A stretch of 64,000 nt of DNA from Oscillospiraceae bacterium (GTDB lineage Bacteria; Bacillota; Clostridia; Oscillospirales; Oscillospiraceae). The notes below the pieces were generated by a model. That model saw only the letters and a list, made by a program, of their open reading frames with translations. It was not told the DNA's origin and did no database searches. Location: contig JAGAQA010000045.1 in the NCBI GenBank assembly GCA_017622995.1, positions 1 through 64,000 on the forward strand. The letters are read 5' to 3'. Positions 41,901 through 53,104 of the stretch are shown one piece after another (position 1 is the first letter of the stretch; each line of letters opens with the position of its first letter). The position numbers and the translations under genes were made by a program.

Positions 41901-42118
41901 AGCTGCTCGTTTGCCGCGGCAAGTGCCTCGTCCACCGCAGTCTGAACCTCACCAGAAAGACCGTTTGCCACGCCAGCTTTCAATGCGGAAAGCTGGGCCT
42001 GATCAATTGCCTCCCCCACCTCATCGGGGGTGACGGTTTCCTCGGCCAGCGCCGCCAGAGGCAGCATTGACATAACCAGCGCAATGGTCACGAGGAATGC
42101 GATGATTCTTTTACTCAT
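38930..42118 (-). CDS. Secreted Ala/Glu-rich coiled-coil protein with degenerate NlpC/P60-like tail
   Basis: This encodes 1062 residues. A signal peptide (~1-25) precedes long Ala/Glu/Lys heptad-rich coiled coils (~45-400 and ~580-920), broken by a beta-rich insert (~410-560, VEGKDDIFYVEEADG...). The last ~130 residues resemble an NlpC/P60 peptidase: Y-LVG, then NAEFVRLVYARFGIKL where DCSGFV is expected, PGDLVCI and TFGIYYGQDIYVFF where HVGIY is expected. The catalytic Cys and His are absent, so it is probably a binding rather than cutting domain. No LPXTG or SLH anchor is seen. AAAGGAGG precedes the ATG and a strong promoter lies upstream. Lengthy repeats make close relatives hard to judge. 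Confidence 0.8.
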   Translation of the reverse strand: MSKRIIAFLVTIALVMSMLPLAALAEETVTPDEVGEAIDQAQLSALKAGVANGLSGEVQTAVDEALAAANEQLAENKLNDAESIVEGTNADNAERAEKAEDAAEDAAAAADKAAEDAAAAADAEKAAEDALDAAKGTNSKDKAEHAAEKAEEASAAADQAAADAQVQSAVAAQKAQDAKDAYEAAKKAAEEADAEAKALLDLGVEDLEAAQAKAAEAAKRAQDKYDEMVAAEKAAEEAANSAKADADAAKEELDKAAADLEQAIKDNTVNVAEKTATTVVTGAALAASKVAVDAAGKVVDYYQGELDDLQAQVEELDAAIAGADAAIADAQAKLDALDKEDAEYPQAKKALEEAQAAKDKAQNIKNNAQTILDAKKEAEEEGKAQQMKDLQAAVADGTATAEQKQQLTEQVLGDKLSENELGKITWVEGKDDIFYVEEADGNKTYYEVKTDVKTELDEEGNVVKETNYLQYYKTELVTETEVDSIPGAEEEYNKNQGTTVYKAYDENQNAYAIKVVRTGFGSKWSPYEYTYVVDTGKVFGVLLKSDAEGFYITVPTTSYPFTKEIRLAVVDTTLSHFETEDTAIGTNSNTITDKWAEAEKAEENLAEKEQALKDATDKFNAAEKTYNETKDTLEGIKTENGEIKVAKQEEVNALNQQIGELDKKLNGDLADQLLRGVIQIAIGEDPDVTVTDVVTRRIQLEAKKALANLPFGGGEPLTEDEEKELEKLQSVNVDNITNSGKEMLNVIAGLQDGVDLEDVKNTINLLANSGVSAKTREAILKAVEKTLDAVHEKAVEDLNKAIEDAKKKLTEKGQAVDAAAKEYADKELIFLEAAAKEKLAEQAVNNAANLKDLAVKAQKDAEAALKAYEELAGSYETDKSLVEAAKKAYEDASKKADEALAAANAAIKNAIAAAQAALEARKIANTFPEEDEYIEPTYRNLGLTIARYAYSLVGPLMPGFSENNDAMTNAEFVRLVYARFGIKLDLSSTRPEDVAKNGVRIDNTMVKPGDLVCIHADNGMVGTFGIYYGQDIYVFFNETTREVELGDCAHISNSWFVVRVVQ

Positions 42119-42228
42119 AACAACATAACCTCCTTTGAATACACCCTGCGCAATACGCTTTTGTTTGCAGCATTATGTAGTTTGAAGCAATGCCGCATGG
42201 CGTCTTAGTCGCTTGGTAGAGTATTGAA

Positions 42229-42270
42229 ACACTCCGTGTTTATCGTATCACCCGGCTATGACTTTGTCAA
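42229..42270 (-). promoter_or_regulatory. Promoter and candidate operator of the coiled-coil gene
   Basis: Read leftward, TTGACA (42265-42270) and TACGAT (42242-42247) are 17 bases apart. A small palindrome AAACACTCCGTGTTT (42229-42243) overlaps the -10 edge and the expected start site, a position suited to a repressor. Confidence 0.7.
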
Positions 42271-42275
42271 CCTCA

Positions 42276-42325
42276 TTTACGGATGATTTTTCCAACCGAA
42301 TTTACGGATGATTCTTCCAACCGAA
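42276..42325. repeat. Two tandem 25-bp repeats upstream of the promoter
   Basis: Units 42276-42300 and 42301-42325 (TTTACGGATGATT-TTCCAACC type) differ by one base. They begin five bases behind the -35 box and run into the right copy of the 26-bp direct repeat. Confidence 0.85.
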
Positions 42326-42349
42326 TTAACGCATCAGGAGGCAATTATG
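42324..42349 (+). repeat. 26-bp direct repeat, right copy
   Basis: This is identical to 38647-38672. Here it serves as leader, AGGAGG site and ATG of the truncated element gene that follows. Confidence 0.9.
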
Positions 42350-42511
42350 GATAAATGGATTTCTTACGATAAGCTGTCAAAGAAAGATAAGCGAAAGTGC
42401 GATCAAGCCAAGCGGCAAACATGGGGCGTGATTAGCCCTAATTGGAATTTGTGGAAAAAACATGCATTTTTTGTGCGTATATCTTGCGCAATAGGGGGAG
42501 AAATGATATGA
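42347..42511 (+). pseudogene. Truncated element gene (54 codons)
   Basis: The first ~28 residues (WISYDKLSKKDKRKCDQAKRQTWG) look like the start of a small protein I associate with Firmicutes conjugative elements; then the sequence changes character and stops. With the integrase relic on the other side of the insert, it suggests a collapsed integrative element at tRNA-Leu. The family memory is weak and unverified. Confidence 0.4.
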
Positions 42512-42584
42512 TAAGTTCAGTTTCGGAAAGATACATTGCTTTTTCAGTCGATCAAAAAAACAGATCATATCTCAGAGGTGCCGT

Positions 42585-45980
<3,396 letters not shown>

Positions 45981-46033
45981 TGGGTGATAGAAAGCGGTTT
46001 CCCGGCAGACGGCAAAAGAAAACAGACATCAAT

Positions 46034-46066
46034 AAGGCCCCTGACGATGCCGTCAGGGGCCTTTCT
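46034..46066 (+). terminator. Terminator after the hybrid kinase
   Basis: A perfect 13-bp stem (46034-46046 with 46051-46063) is followed by TTTCTGT; the intron relic begins immediately after. Confidence 0.85.
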
Positions 46067-46068
46067 GT

Positions 46069-46261
46069 GTGCGCCCGGGGTACTGGGCAGTTGGTGGAAG
46101 CGGTATTCTCACCCACATAATAACAAACAACAGACTCGCAGCAGCCGGATACCTTGGGAACCACTGCGAGTCTGCGCACGGATGCGATTGAACCGCCGTG
46201 TACGGAACCGTACGCACGGTGGCGTGAGCGGTCAGGGCAATTTCGCCCCGACTACCCGATT
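46069..46261 (+). mobile_element. Miniature group IIC intron relic (no ORF)
   Basis: The 5' end GTGCGCCCGGGGTACTGGGC follows the group II GUGYG rule and resembles class C introns. Near 3', GAACCGCCGTGTACGGAACC and CGTACGCACGGTGG form a domain V hairpin (~46191-46222), followed by GCGTGAGCGGTCAGGGC...GACTACCCGATT as domain VI. This closely recalls the Oceanobacillus O.i.I1 intron. Only ~193 bases remain, so most of domain I and the reverse-transcriptase ORF are missing; a stem at ~46132-46174 fills the middle. Insertion just behind a terminator hairpin is typical of class C. Splicing is unlikely. Confidence 0.75.
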
Positions 46262-47209
46262 TTACCGGCTTCCCTTGTCGTAAGGAACGCCTTCTGCCTT
46301 TGGTGCTCTGGACTTCTTGGATGTGAAGGCCAGCACCACCATGGATGCCAGGAAGGGCATCATGTTGTAGATTTCCTTAGGCCAGTTCAGGGCATTCAGG
46401 AAACCGATGGAGTCGAAGATATTTGCCATTGCCCGGAACACGGCGAAGAACAGCGCTGCCGCCGCAATACCCGCAGGCTTCCACTGGCCGAAGATCATAA
46501 CCGCCAGAGCAAGGAAGCCCATACCGGCCACACCGATTTCAAAGTTCCAGTCGCCCACGGCCGGGACAATGTATGCCATGCCGCCGATGCCGCCCAGCAA
46601 TCCGGAAATCAGAACGCCGCACCAGCGCATTTTGTAGACGTTAATGCCCACGGAATCCGCCGCCTGCGGATGCTCACCACAGGCCATCAACCGCATACCA
46701 AACCGGGTGCGGTACAGGATAAACCATGCGGCTACCAGCGCTGCCAGTGCGACCACAATGAACCAGTTGAGCGTCAGAGGTCCGATCTGGAAAGAGAAAT
46801 TCAGATTGCTCAGCACCTTGTTGGTGGTGGAATTGTAGGAAATTTTGGGGGAATCCGAACCGTTGATTCGCTTGGCGATGACCACGGCCAGCGCCGTTGC
46901 CAGCAGGTTCAGCGCCGTGCCGCCGATGGTCTGATCGGCCTTCAGATTGACAGCGGAGAAGGCCAGCAGTGAGGAATACAGCATCCCCGCTGCTCCGGAA
47001 ATCAGAATGGTCAGGATCACACCCAGTACCACCGGGATCCCCGCAGCATTGAACAGATTGATGGCCACAACGCCCATCAGGCCGCCGATGACCATAATGC
47101 CCTCCAGCGCGATGTTAATAATGCCGGAGCGCTCAGAGAACATACCGCCCAGCGCCACCAGCGCCAGAACACTGGCATACAGCAGTGTATATTTCAGCAG
47201 CAGCCACAT
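46262..47209 (-). CDS. Nucleoside ABC transporter permease (NupQ-like)
   Basis: This encodes 315 residues, about nine membrane helices, with the BPD_transp_2 signatures GGMFSERSGIINIALEGIM near the start and GMRLMACGEHPQAADSVGINV in the middle. It pairs with the preceding permease (1-base overlap) and the ATPase to import nucleosides delivered by the BMP lipoprotein. The stop abuts the intron relic, which is on the opposite strand and does not alter the frame. Confidence 0.9.
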   Translation of the reverse strand: MWLLLKYTLLYASVLALVALGGMFSERSGIINIALEGIMVIGGLMGVVAINLFNAAGIPVVLGVILTILISGAAGMLYSSLLAFSAVNLKADQTIGGTALNLLATALAVVIAKRINGSDSPKISYNSTTNKVLSNLNFSFQIGPLTLNWFIVVALAALVAAWFILYRTRFGMRLMACGEHPQAADSVGINVYKMRWCGVLISGLLGGIGGMAYIVPAVGDWNFEIGVAGMGFLALAVMIFGQWKPAGIAAAALFFAVFRAMANIFDSIGFLNALNWPKEIYNMMPFLASMVVLAFTSKKSRAPKAEGVPYDKGSR

Positions 47210-48429
47210 TATGCGTCAGCCTCCTTTCCCTTTCCCGCAGCCTTTTTCGGCTCCCGGGCAAAGAACTTCCGGATACCGGACCGAAACAGCAGGCTGAAGG
47301 CACACAGGTAAATCACCACGCCGGAAATGATGCTGGAAACCTCGCTGGGGAAGATACCGGCGTCCATAAATCCGCCGCCTACGGTGATATGGGAAATGAA
47401 AATCGCGGAGAAAATACATCCGATGGGATTGGAGGACGCCAGCAGGGCAACGGAGATGCCGTTGAAGCCCGTGGCAGGCAAAGACGTGGATACCAGCGGC
47501 TCCCACTCCTTGCTTCCGGACAGATAGAACAGTCCCGCGCCCAGACCCGCCAGAGCACCGGCAATGGTCATGGACAGAATGATATTTTTCCGATCGTTGA
47601 TGCCGGCATATTTGGCGGCGTTCTTATTGAAGCCGCAGGCCTTCAGCTCGTAGCCGAACACGGTCTTGTTCAGCACCACCCAGATCAGCACCGCTACAGC
47701 AATGGCAATAAAAATGCCGATGGTGGGCAGAAACATTTTGCCGAAATAGCCCTTGTCCCCAATGGGAATGTTGAAGGTGGGCAGCAGGGAATCGGGGGAT
47801 ACCTGCTTGATGGTGTAGGTTTTGGTGGTATTGGTGTTGTACATGGGGCCGCTGCCGCCCTGATAGATCAGGGTATTCACACCGTACAGGCCAATCCAGT
47901 TGAACATAATGGCGGTAATGACCTCGTTGACGTTCAAATACGCCTTAAAGAATCCGGGAATGGCGCCCCAGATGGCGCCGCCGATGGCAGATGCCAGCAG
48001 GCACGCCCACCAGGGCAGCTTCAGCACAATGGCGCCGAACAGGGCGAAATAGGCGCCCACCGTATACTGTCCCGCCGCGCCGATGTTAAACAGGCCGGTC
48101 TTGAAGGCAAACGCCACGCTTAAGCCCGTCATAATCAGAGGCGCCGCCTGCAAAATCTCGGTGCGCACGCCCATACCCATGGCGTTGGCGGTTTTGTAGA
48201 AGCCGCCGCTTAAAATTGCCTTGAAACCACTGTTCCAGGTCTTCCCCAGCATCTCGCCGAAGGAAACGGTGTTGCCGTCCTGCGCCAGGGTAATCCAGCC
48301 CAGAATCAGCAGCGCCAGGAAGCCGATCACCAGACCCATCAGGATGCAGGTCAGCGATGCCAGCAGGGAGCTGACGCCGTCAGCGCTGTTGCCCAGACGG
48401 GGAGCTCTGTTTTTTTCCGCCATAATCAT
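47209..48429 (-). CDS. Nucleoside ABC transporter permease (NupP-like)
   Basis: This is a 406-residue BPD_transp_2-family permease with ~10 membrane helices, GLSVAFAFKTGLFNIGAAGQYTVGAYFA and ELKACGFNKNAAKYAGIN as family marks. It begins in the stop of the ATPase gene (TGATG-type overlap); a second ATG two codons in (48423) is equally possible. It forms the heteromeric channel with the NupQ-like permease. Confidence 0.9.
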   Translation of the reverse strand: MIMAEKNRAPRLGNSADGVSSLLASLTCILMGLVIGFLALLILGWITLAQDGNTVSFGEMLGKTWNSGFKAILSGGFYKTANAMGMGVRTEILQAAPLIMTGLSVAFAFKTGLFNIGAAGQYTVGAYFALFGAIVLKLPWWACLLASAIGGAIWGAIPGFFKAYLNVNEVITAIMFNWIGLYGVNTLIYQGGSGPMYNTNTTKTYTIKQVSPDSLLPTFNIPIGDKGYFGKMFLPTIGIFIAIAVAVLIWVVLNKTVFGYELKACGFNKNAAKYAGINDRKNIILSMTIAGALAGLGAGLFYLSGSKEWEPLVSTSLPATGFNGISVALLASSNPIGCIFSAIFISHITVGGGFMDAGIFPSEVSSIISGVVIYLCAFSLLFRSGIRKFFAREPKKAAGKGKEADA

Positions 48430-49961
48430 CAGCCCTCCTTATCCATTCGTTTCGCACCGGCCATGTACAGACCCAACGTCTGTACATCCGTGGTTTTGGG
48501 ATCAAATTCGCCCACGATCTCCCCTTCGTACATGACCAGAATCCGGTCGGACAGGTTCATGACCTCATCCAGTTCCAGAGAAACCAGCAGCACGGCTTTC
48601 TTCGCGTCCCGCTGAGCGATGATCTGCTTGTGGATATACTCGATGGCGCCCACATCCAGACCCCGGGTGGGCTGCACGGCGATGAGCAGCTGGGGATCCT
48701 TGTCAATTTCCCGGGCAACGATGGCCTTCTGCTGGTTGCCGCCGGACATACTCCGGGCGATGGTAGTGGAGCCCTGACCGGAACGCACGTCATACTGTTC
48801 AATCAGCCGGTCGGAATACTCCCGGATCACCCGCTTTTTCAGGAAGCCGCCCTGCTGGAAGCCCTTCTCCCAGTAGCGCTGAAGCACCATATTGTATTCC
48901 AGCGGGTAGTCCAGCACCAGACCATGCTTGTGCCGGTCCTCCGGGATGTGGCTCATGCCCAGCTTGCTGCGCCGACGGATGGGTGCGTGGGTGATATCCC
49001 TGCCGCAGAGGGTGACCGTACCGGAAGAAGGCTTGTCCAGACCGGTGACGGCATGGATAAACTCCGTCTGTCCATTGCCCTCAATGCCCGCAAGGCACAC
49101 AATTTCACCGGCACGAACCTGCAGGGAGGCGTGCTTGACGGCGTCCTTTTTGGAGACCTTGGAAGGAACCGTCAGGTTGTCCACCTGCAAAACCACGTCT
49201 CCGGGATGGCTCTCGTCCTTGGTGGACACCAGCTGGACATCCCGACCAACCATCAGCCGGGACATTTCCTCCACGGAGGTGTTCGCTACATCCACGGTGC
49301 CCATATACTTGCCCTTACGCAGAACGGAGCACCGGTCAGCCACGGCCTTGATCTCCGCCAGCTTGTGGGTAATAAACAGGATGGATTTTCCTTCCGCCTT
49401 GAAGCCCCGCATAATATCCATCAGCTCGTCGATTTCCTGAGGGGTCAGCACGGCGGTAGGCTCGTCAAAAATCAGGATGTCGTTGTCTCTGTACAGCATC
49501 TTCAGGATTTCCACCCGCTGCTGCATACCCACGCTGATGTCCTCCACCCGGGCATCCGGGTCAACCTTCAGGCCGTATCGCTGGGACAGCTCCATGACCT
49601 TTTTCCGGGCGGCGGCACGATCCACGACCACGCCCTTCATCGGTTCCGCGCCCAAAATGATATTATCCAGCACCGTAAAGCATTCCACCAGCTTGAAATG
49701 CTGGTGCACCATGCCGATGTGCAGAGCCGTGGCATCATTGGGGTTGCTGATTTTAACCTCCTGGCCGTCCTTTTTGATGATCCCCTGTTCCGGCTGATAC
49801 AGGCCAAACAGGACGCTCATCAGGGTGGACTTGCCCGCACTGTTCTCGCCCAGCAGAGCGTGGATCTCTCCGCGCTTCAGCTGGAGGGTCACATCATCGT
49901 TGGCCCTGATGCCAGGGAATTCCTTGGTTATGTGCAGCATTTCGATGACATAATCTTCCAT
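48429..49961 (-). CDS. Nucleoside ABC transporter ATPase (NupO-like, duplicated NBD)
   Basis: This is a 510-residue protein with two ABC domains fused in tandem. The first has Walker [10 protein letters not shown] (~residues 37-45; usually GENGAGKST), signature [13 protein letters not shown] and Walker [12 protein letters not shown]; the second has the degenerate loop [24 protein letters not shown] and the usual DVGAIEYIH. This layout is characteristic of the sugar/nucleoside (CUT2/Nup) group. It energises the two permeases encoded next. Confidence 0.92.
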   Translation of the reverse strand: MEDYVIEMLHITKEFPGIRANDDVTLQLKRGEIHALLGENSAGKSTLMSVLFGLYQPEQGIIKKDGQEVKISNPNDATALHIGMVHQHFKLVECFTVLDNIILGAEPMKGVVVDRAAARKKVMELSQRYGLKVDPDARVEDISVGMQQRVEILKMLYRDNDILIFDEPTAVLTPQEIDELMDIMRGFKAEGKSILFITHKLAEIKAVADRCSVLRKGKYMGTVDVANTSVEEMSRLMVGRDVQLVSTKDESHPGDVVLQVDNLTVPSKVSKKDAVKHASLQVRAGEIVCLAGIEGNGQTEFIHAVTGLDKPSSGTVTLCGRDITHAPIRRRSKLGMSHIPEDRHKHGLVLDYPLEYNMVLQRYWEKGFQQGGFLKKRVIREYSDRLIEQYDVRSGQGSTTIARSMSGGNQQKAIVAREIDKDPQLLIAVQPTRGLDVGAIEYIHKQIIAQRDAKKAVLLVSLELDEVMNLSDRILVMYEGEIVGEFDPKTTDVQTLGLYMAGAKRMDKEG

Positions 49962-50121
49962 GGACTCACTCCCTTACGTATTTCTTGGGAAACCCTGAAT
50001 AGGGTTGACAGAATTGACCGGCGGCATTTGGCGGCAACGCCGGACTGTGGTTCTATTATAATGGAACTTCTCCAAAAATACAACGGGAAAATTTACCGCT
50101 TTGGTGTTTTTGGACAGAAAA

Positions 50122-50148
50122 ATCCCCCGGACGAATCCGGGGGATGGG
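50122..50148 (-). terminator. Terminator after the BMP lipoprotein gene
   Basis: Read leftward, a 10-bp GC-rich stem (50136-50145 with 50122-50131) is followed by TTTTTCTG. It lies between the BMP gene and the ATPase, so it may attenuate transport-gene expression relative to the lipoprotein. Confidence 0.85.
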
Positions 50149-50153
50149 AAAAC

Positions 50154-51341
50154 TTATCCGATGTAATTGACGGTGGTCTTGTCGGACACGGTGGGCTTGA
50201 CGTTGTCGTCGGAGTTGTTGTCCACGACCACGGAGCCGTCAGCCAGCTTGGCCTTCAGTGCCTCGTACTCGTCCACGGTGAAGGTGCTGAGTCTCCAGGA
50301 ATCGGCATCGGTGGGCAGACCAACGTATTCGCCCTCAGCCAGGGAGAAGTTGGAGACCTTGCCGCCGTAGGTAGCCCAGTCGCCGTTATTCAGAGCATCC
50401 AGAACGGTCTCGGTGACGTTCTGCAGCTGCTTCATAGCGGAAGTGACGATGCACTCGTCGATGTAGGACTGGTCAACGTCAACGCCGATGACCTTGCCGT
50501 TATGCAGCTTGGCTGCTTCCACAGCGGAGGTGTAGATGCCGCCGCCGCAGGCGAAGACGACTTCCGTACCGGCAGCGTACCAGCCTTCCATCTTGGCGGT
50601 GATGTTGGCATCGCCGAAGAACTGGCCACCGTAGGTGTAATTGATCTCAATGGGAGTGCCCAGCTCGGCAGCGGCAGCGTCAGCGCCCTGCACGAAGCCG
50701 AAGCCGTAACGGATAACGGCGGGAACGGCCATGCCGCCCAGGAAGCCCAGCTTGGTGTAGCCGTCCTTGACAGCGGCGTAACCGGCCAGATAACCGGCCT
50801 GCTCCTCGGAGAAGGTCAGGCAGGCAGTGTTGGCGGCGGGATCATAGTAGGTGCTGTAGTCCACGGTCAGGTCGCCGGAGGCAACGTCGACGGCGATGAA
50901 GTGCACGTCGGGGTACTCTTCCATAACCACGGTCAGGGTCGCACCGAACAGGTAGCCGGGCATAACGATGGTGTCAGCGCCTTCGGCAATGGCCTGGGCG
51001 ACGGACTGCACACGGGCGTCGGTGGAGTCCTCAGTGGGCTGATAGTAGGTGTACTCCACATTGTTGCGCTTGCACCAGGCCTCAACACCCTGCCAGCAGG
51101 CCTGGTTGAAGGACTCGTCGTCGATGGTGCCCACGTCGGTCACCAGTGCAACCTTGGCAACACCGGCGGCGGGAGCTTCCGTCTCAGCAGGAGCAGCGGG
51201 CGCCTCGGTGGCTGCAGGTGCATCGGTGGCTGCAGGTGCCTCGGTGGCAGTGGTAGCAGCAGTCTCCGCGGGCTTGGAGCCGCAGGCGGCCAGAGACAGA
51301 GTCATGGCCAGAACCAGCAGCAGCGCCAGAATCTTTTTCAT
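50154..51341 (-). CDS. BMP-family nucleoside-binding lipoprotein
   Basis: This encodes 395 residues. A lipoprotein signal ends at LAAC (Cys ~20), a Thr/Ala/Pro/Glu-rich tether follows (~24-58), and then the BMP/PnrA fold with VALVTDVGTIDDESFNQACWQGV and GADTIVMPGYLFG. Such proteins bind purine or pyrimidine nucleosides and deliver them to NupOPQ transporters. The ATG at 51341 has GGAGGAA directly upstream; an in-frame ATG five codons earlier overlaps that site. Located between cdd and the ATPase gene. Confidence 0.92.
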   Translation of the reverse strand: MKKILALLLVLAMTLSLAACGSKPAETAATTATEAPAATDAPAATEAPAAPAETEAPAAGVAKVALVTDVGTIDDESFNQACWQGVEAWCKRNNVEYTYYQPTEDSTDARVQSVAQAIAEGADTIVMPGYLFGATLTVVMEEYPDVHFIAVDVASGDLTVDYSTYYDPAANTACLTFSEEQAGYLAGYAAVKDGYTKLGFLGGMAVPAVIRYGFGFVQGADAAAAELGTPIEINYTYGGQFFGDANITAKMEGWYAAGTEVVFACGGGIYTSAVEAAKLHNGKVIGVDVDQSYIDECIVTSAMKQLQNVTETVLDALNNGDWATYGGKVSNFSLAEGEYVGLPTDADSWRLSTFTVDEYEALKAKLADGSVVVDNNSDDNVKPTVSDKTTVNYIG

Positions 51342-51469
51342 AATGCATTCCTCCATAAGTAGTAGGTTTCAGTATGACTTCATACCGAGGTTATTCTCGC
51401 ACATTCTGGGGAAAAAATCAACACCCAATCGCACTTTTTACAGCATTTTCCCCCAGGTGAAAGCAAATG

Positions 51470-51886
51470 TTACTCACCTGCGGACATATACGCTCCGGCG
51501 GAAAAGCTATAGGGCAGAAGCTGCGCCAGTGTTGCGGTTTCATACCCCGTTTCATTGATCAGATAGATCTTAAAATCCTCCCCGCAGAACTCCCGCATCA
51601 CCTGCCGGCAAACGCCACAGGGTGGAAACGCACCGGTAATCACGCCGTCTTTTCCGCCGCAGACGGCGATTGCGGTAAAATCCCGGTGCCCGTCGTAAAC
51701 CGCCTTGAAAAAGGCAGTGCGCTCGGCACAGTTCGTAGGGCTATAGGAAGCGTTTTCGATATTACAGCCCTGATAAACCGTGCCATCGGCGCACAGCAAC
51801 GCCGCGCCTACCTTATAGCCGGAATAGGGCGCATAGGCCCTGCCCATGGCTTCCACCGCCTGGGCAATCAGTTCTTTGGGTTCCAT
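51470..51886 (-). CDS. cdd: Cytidine deaminase
   Basis: This is a 138-residue homotetrameric-type Cdd that deaminates cytidine and deoxycytidine. The zinc site is complete: NCAERTA (Cys, catalytic Glu) and PPCGVCRQ (two Cys). CNIENASY is the substrate loop. GGAGGT-like bases precede the ATG. It belongs to the nucleoside salvage block. Confidence 0.95.
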   Translation of the reverse strand: MEPKELIAQAVEAMGRAYAPYSGYKVGAALLCADGTVYQGCNIENASYSPTNCAERTAFFKAVYDGHRDFTAIAVCGGKDGVITGAFPPCGVCRQVMREFCGEDFKIYLINETGYETATLAQLLPYSFSAGAYMSAGE

Positions 51887-51910
51887 GGAGTACCTCCAAT
51901 TGCAGAAAAA

Positions 51911-51936
51911 TTATCAATTGACAATTGTCAATTCTC
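51911..51936. repeat. Dispersed TGTCAATT-type repeat, copy at the deoB end
   Basis: A TTATCAATTGACAATTGTC palindromic unit lies between deoB and cdd and supplies the deoB stop codon. Confidence 0.65.
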
Positions 51937-53103
51937 CTCCACCAGTTCCTTGGCGAAGCTTCTGCCGGGGGTTTCAAAGGGAACGCCCAGCAGCTCGGTT
52001 ACGGTGGCGGCGATGTCGGCGAAGCTCCCCCGGGTGCCCAGATTGCCGGGGCGTACCTTTGGCCCAAGGGCCAGGAAGGGCACATATTCCCGGGTGTGGT
52101 CCGTGGTGGCGGTGTAGGCAGGGTCGCAGCCGTGGTCGGCGGTGATCATCACCACATCCTCCGGCCCCAGCATTTTCACGAACCCACCCAGCCAGGTGTC
52201 GAATTCCGAGAGGGCCCTTGCGTAGCCGTCAATATCCCGGCGGTGGCCAAACTGCATATCAAAGTCCACCAGGTTTACAAAGCACAGGCCGTGAAAATCC
52301 CGGGCGGCGTAGTCCAGGGTGTGCTGCATACCGTCGGCGTTGCTCTTGTTGTAGACATGCTCGGTAGTTCCCCGGCAGGCGAAGATGTCATGAATCTTTC
52401 CCACGGCCAGACAGTCGAGACCGGCTTTTTGGATGGCGTCCAGCATGGTTTCCTTCGGAGGCTCCAGGGAAAAGTCATGCCGGTTGGCGGTTCTGCGGAA
52501 GGTTTCCGGGCTGCTGCCCACATAGGGCCGGGCGATGACCCGGCCCACGCCGTGTTCGCCCTGCAAAATGGCCCGGGCCTTCCGGCAGGCATCATACAGC
52601 TCTTCCAGAGGAATCCATTCCTCGTTGGCGGCCACCTGAAAGACGGAGTCAGCGGAGGTGTAGACAATCCACTTGCCGGTTTCCTTCTGCTCCATGCCGT
52701 AGTCACGGATCACAGCCGTGCCGGAGTAGGGCTTGTTGCACAGAACGCCCCGGCCGGTTTCTTTTGTAAAGGCCTCCAGCACCTCCGGAGGGAAGCCCTG
52801 GGGATAGGTGGGCAGGGGTCTGGCAGATGGAACACCGGCGATCTCCCAGTGGCCGATGGTGGTGTCCTTGCCCATGGACACCTCTGCCAGCCTGCACAGG
52901 GCGCCGGTGGGATTGGGCTCCTTGGGCAGGTAATCCACCCCGTCCAGATTACCCAGGCCCGCCTTCAGCAGGTTGGGGACGGAGAACTCCGGGGAGGAGG
53001 CGCAGGAGCGCAGGGTGTTGACGCCCACGTCTCCAAAGGCCGGCCCGTCCGGCAGCTGGCCCACGCCGCAGGAATCCAGGACAATGAGAAAAACGCGCTT
53101 CAT
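51928..53103 (-). CDS. deoB: Phosphopentomutase
   Basis: This is a 391-residue alkaline-phosphatase-superfamily enzyme converting (deoxy)ribose-1-phosphate to the 5-phosphate. FLIVLDSCGVGQLPD carries the first metal Asp, GKDTTIGHWE the catalytic Thr, and VMITADHGCDP with TDHTREYVP the second metal set. GGAGAACAAGTAAT precedes the ATG at 53103, two bases after deoD ends. Confidence 0.95.
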   Translation of the reverse strand: MKRVFLIVLDSCGVGQLPDGPAFGDVGVNTLRSCASSPEFSVPNLLKAGLGNLDGVDYLPKEPNPTGALCRLAEVSMGKDTTIGHWEIAGVPSARPLPTYPQGFPPEVLEAFTKETGRGVLCNKPYSGTAVIRDYGMEQKETGKWIVYTSADSVFQVAANEEWIPLEELYDACRKARAILQGEHGVGRVIARPYVGSSPETFRRTANRHDFSLEPPKETMLDAIQKAGLDCLAVGKIHDIFACRGTTEHVYNKSNADGMQHTLDYAARDFHGLCFVNLVDFDMQFGHRRDIDGYARALSEFDTWLGGFVKMLGPEDVVMITADHGCDPAYTATTDHTREYVPFLALGPKVRPGNLGTRGSFADIAATVTELLGVPFETPGRSFAKELVEEN

Positions 53104-53104
53104 A

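Noticed and set aside
38564..42070. 1168-codon + strand frame opposite the coiled-coil protein
   Set aside because: The - strand frame has a signal peptide, AAAGGAGG and a consensus promoter. The + strand Leu/Ile/Gly-rich translation is what antisense of Ala/Glu/Lys coiled coil gives.
42276..42325. Possible CRISPR-like repeat
   Set aside because: Only two units, directly tandem with no spacer, and no cas genes in the window.
48630..51362. 910-codon + strand frame opposite the ABC ATPase and BMP genes
   Set aside because: The - strand genes have complete Walker, signature and lipobox motifs; no domain is visible in the + strand translation.
51342..51469. Purine riboswitch upstream of the nucleoside transport genes
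   Set aside because: I looked for the conserved loop-loop core upstream of the BMP, cdd and tdk genes and saw none.
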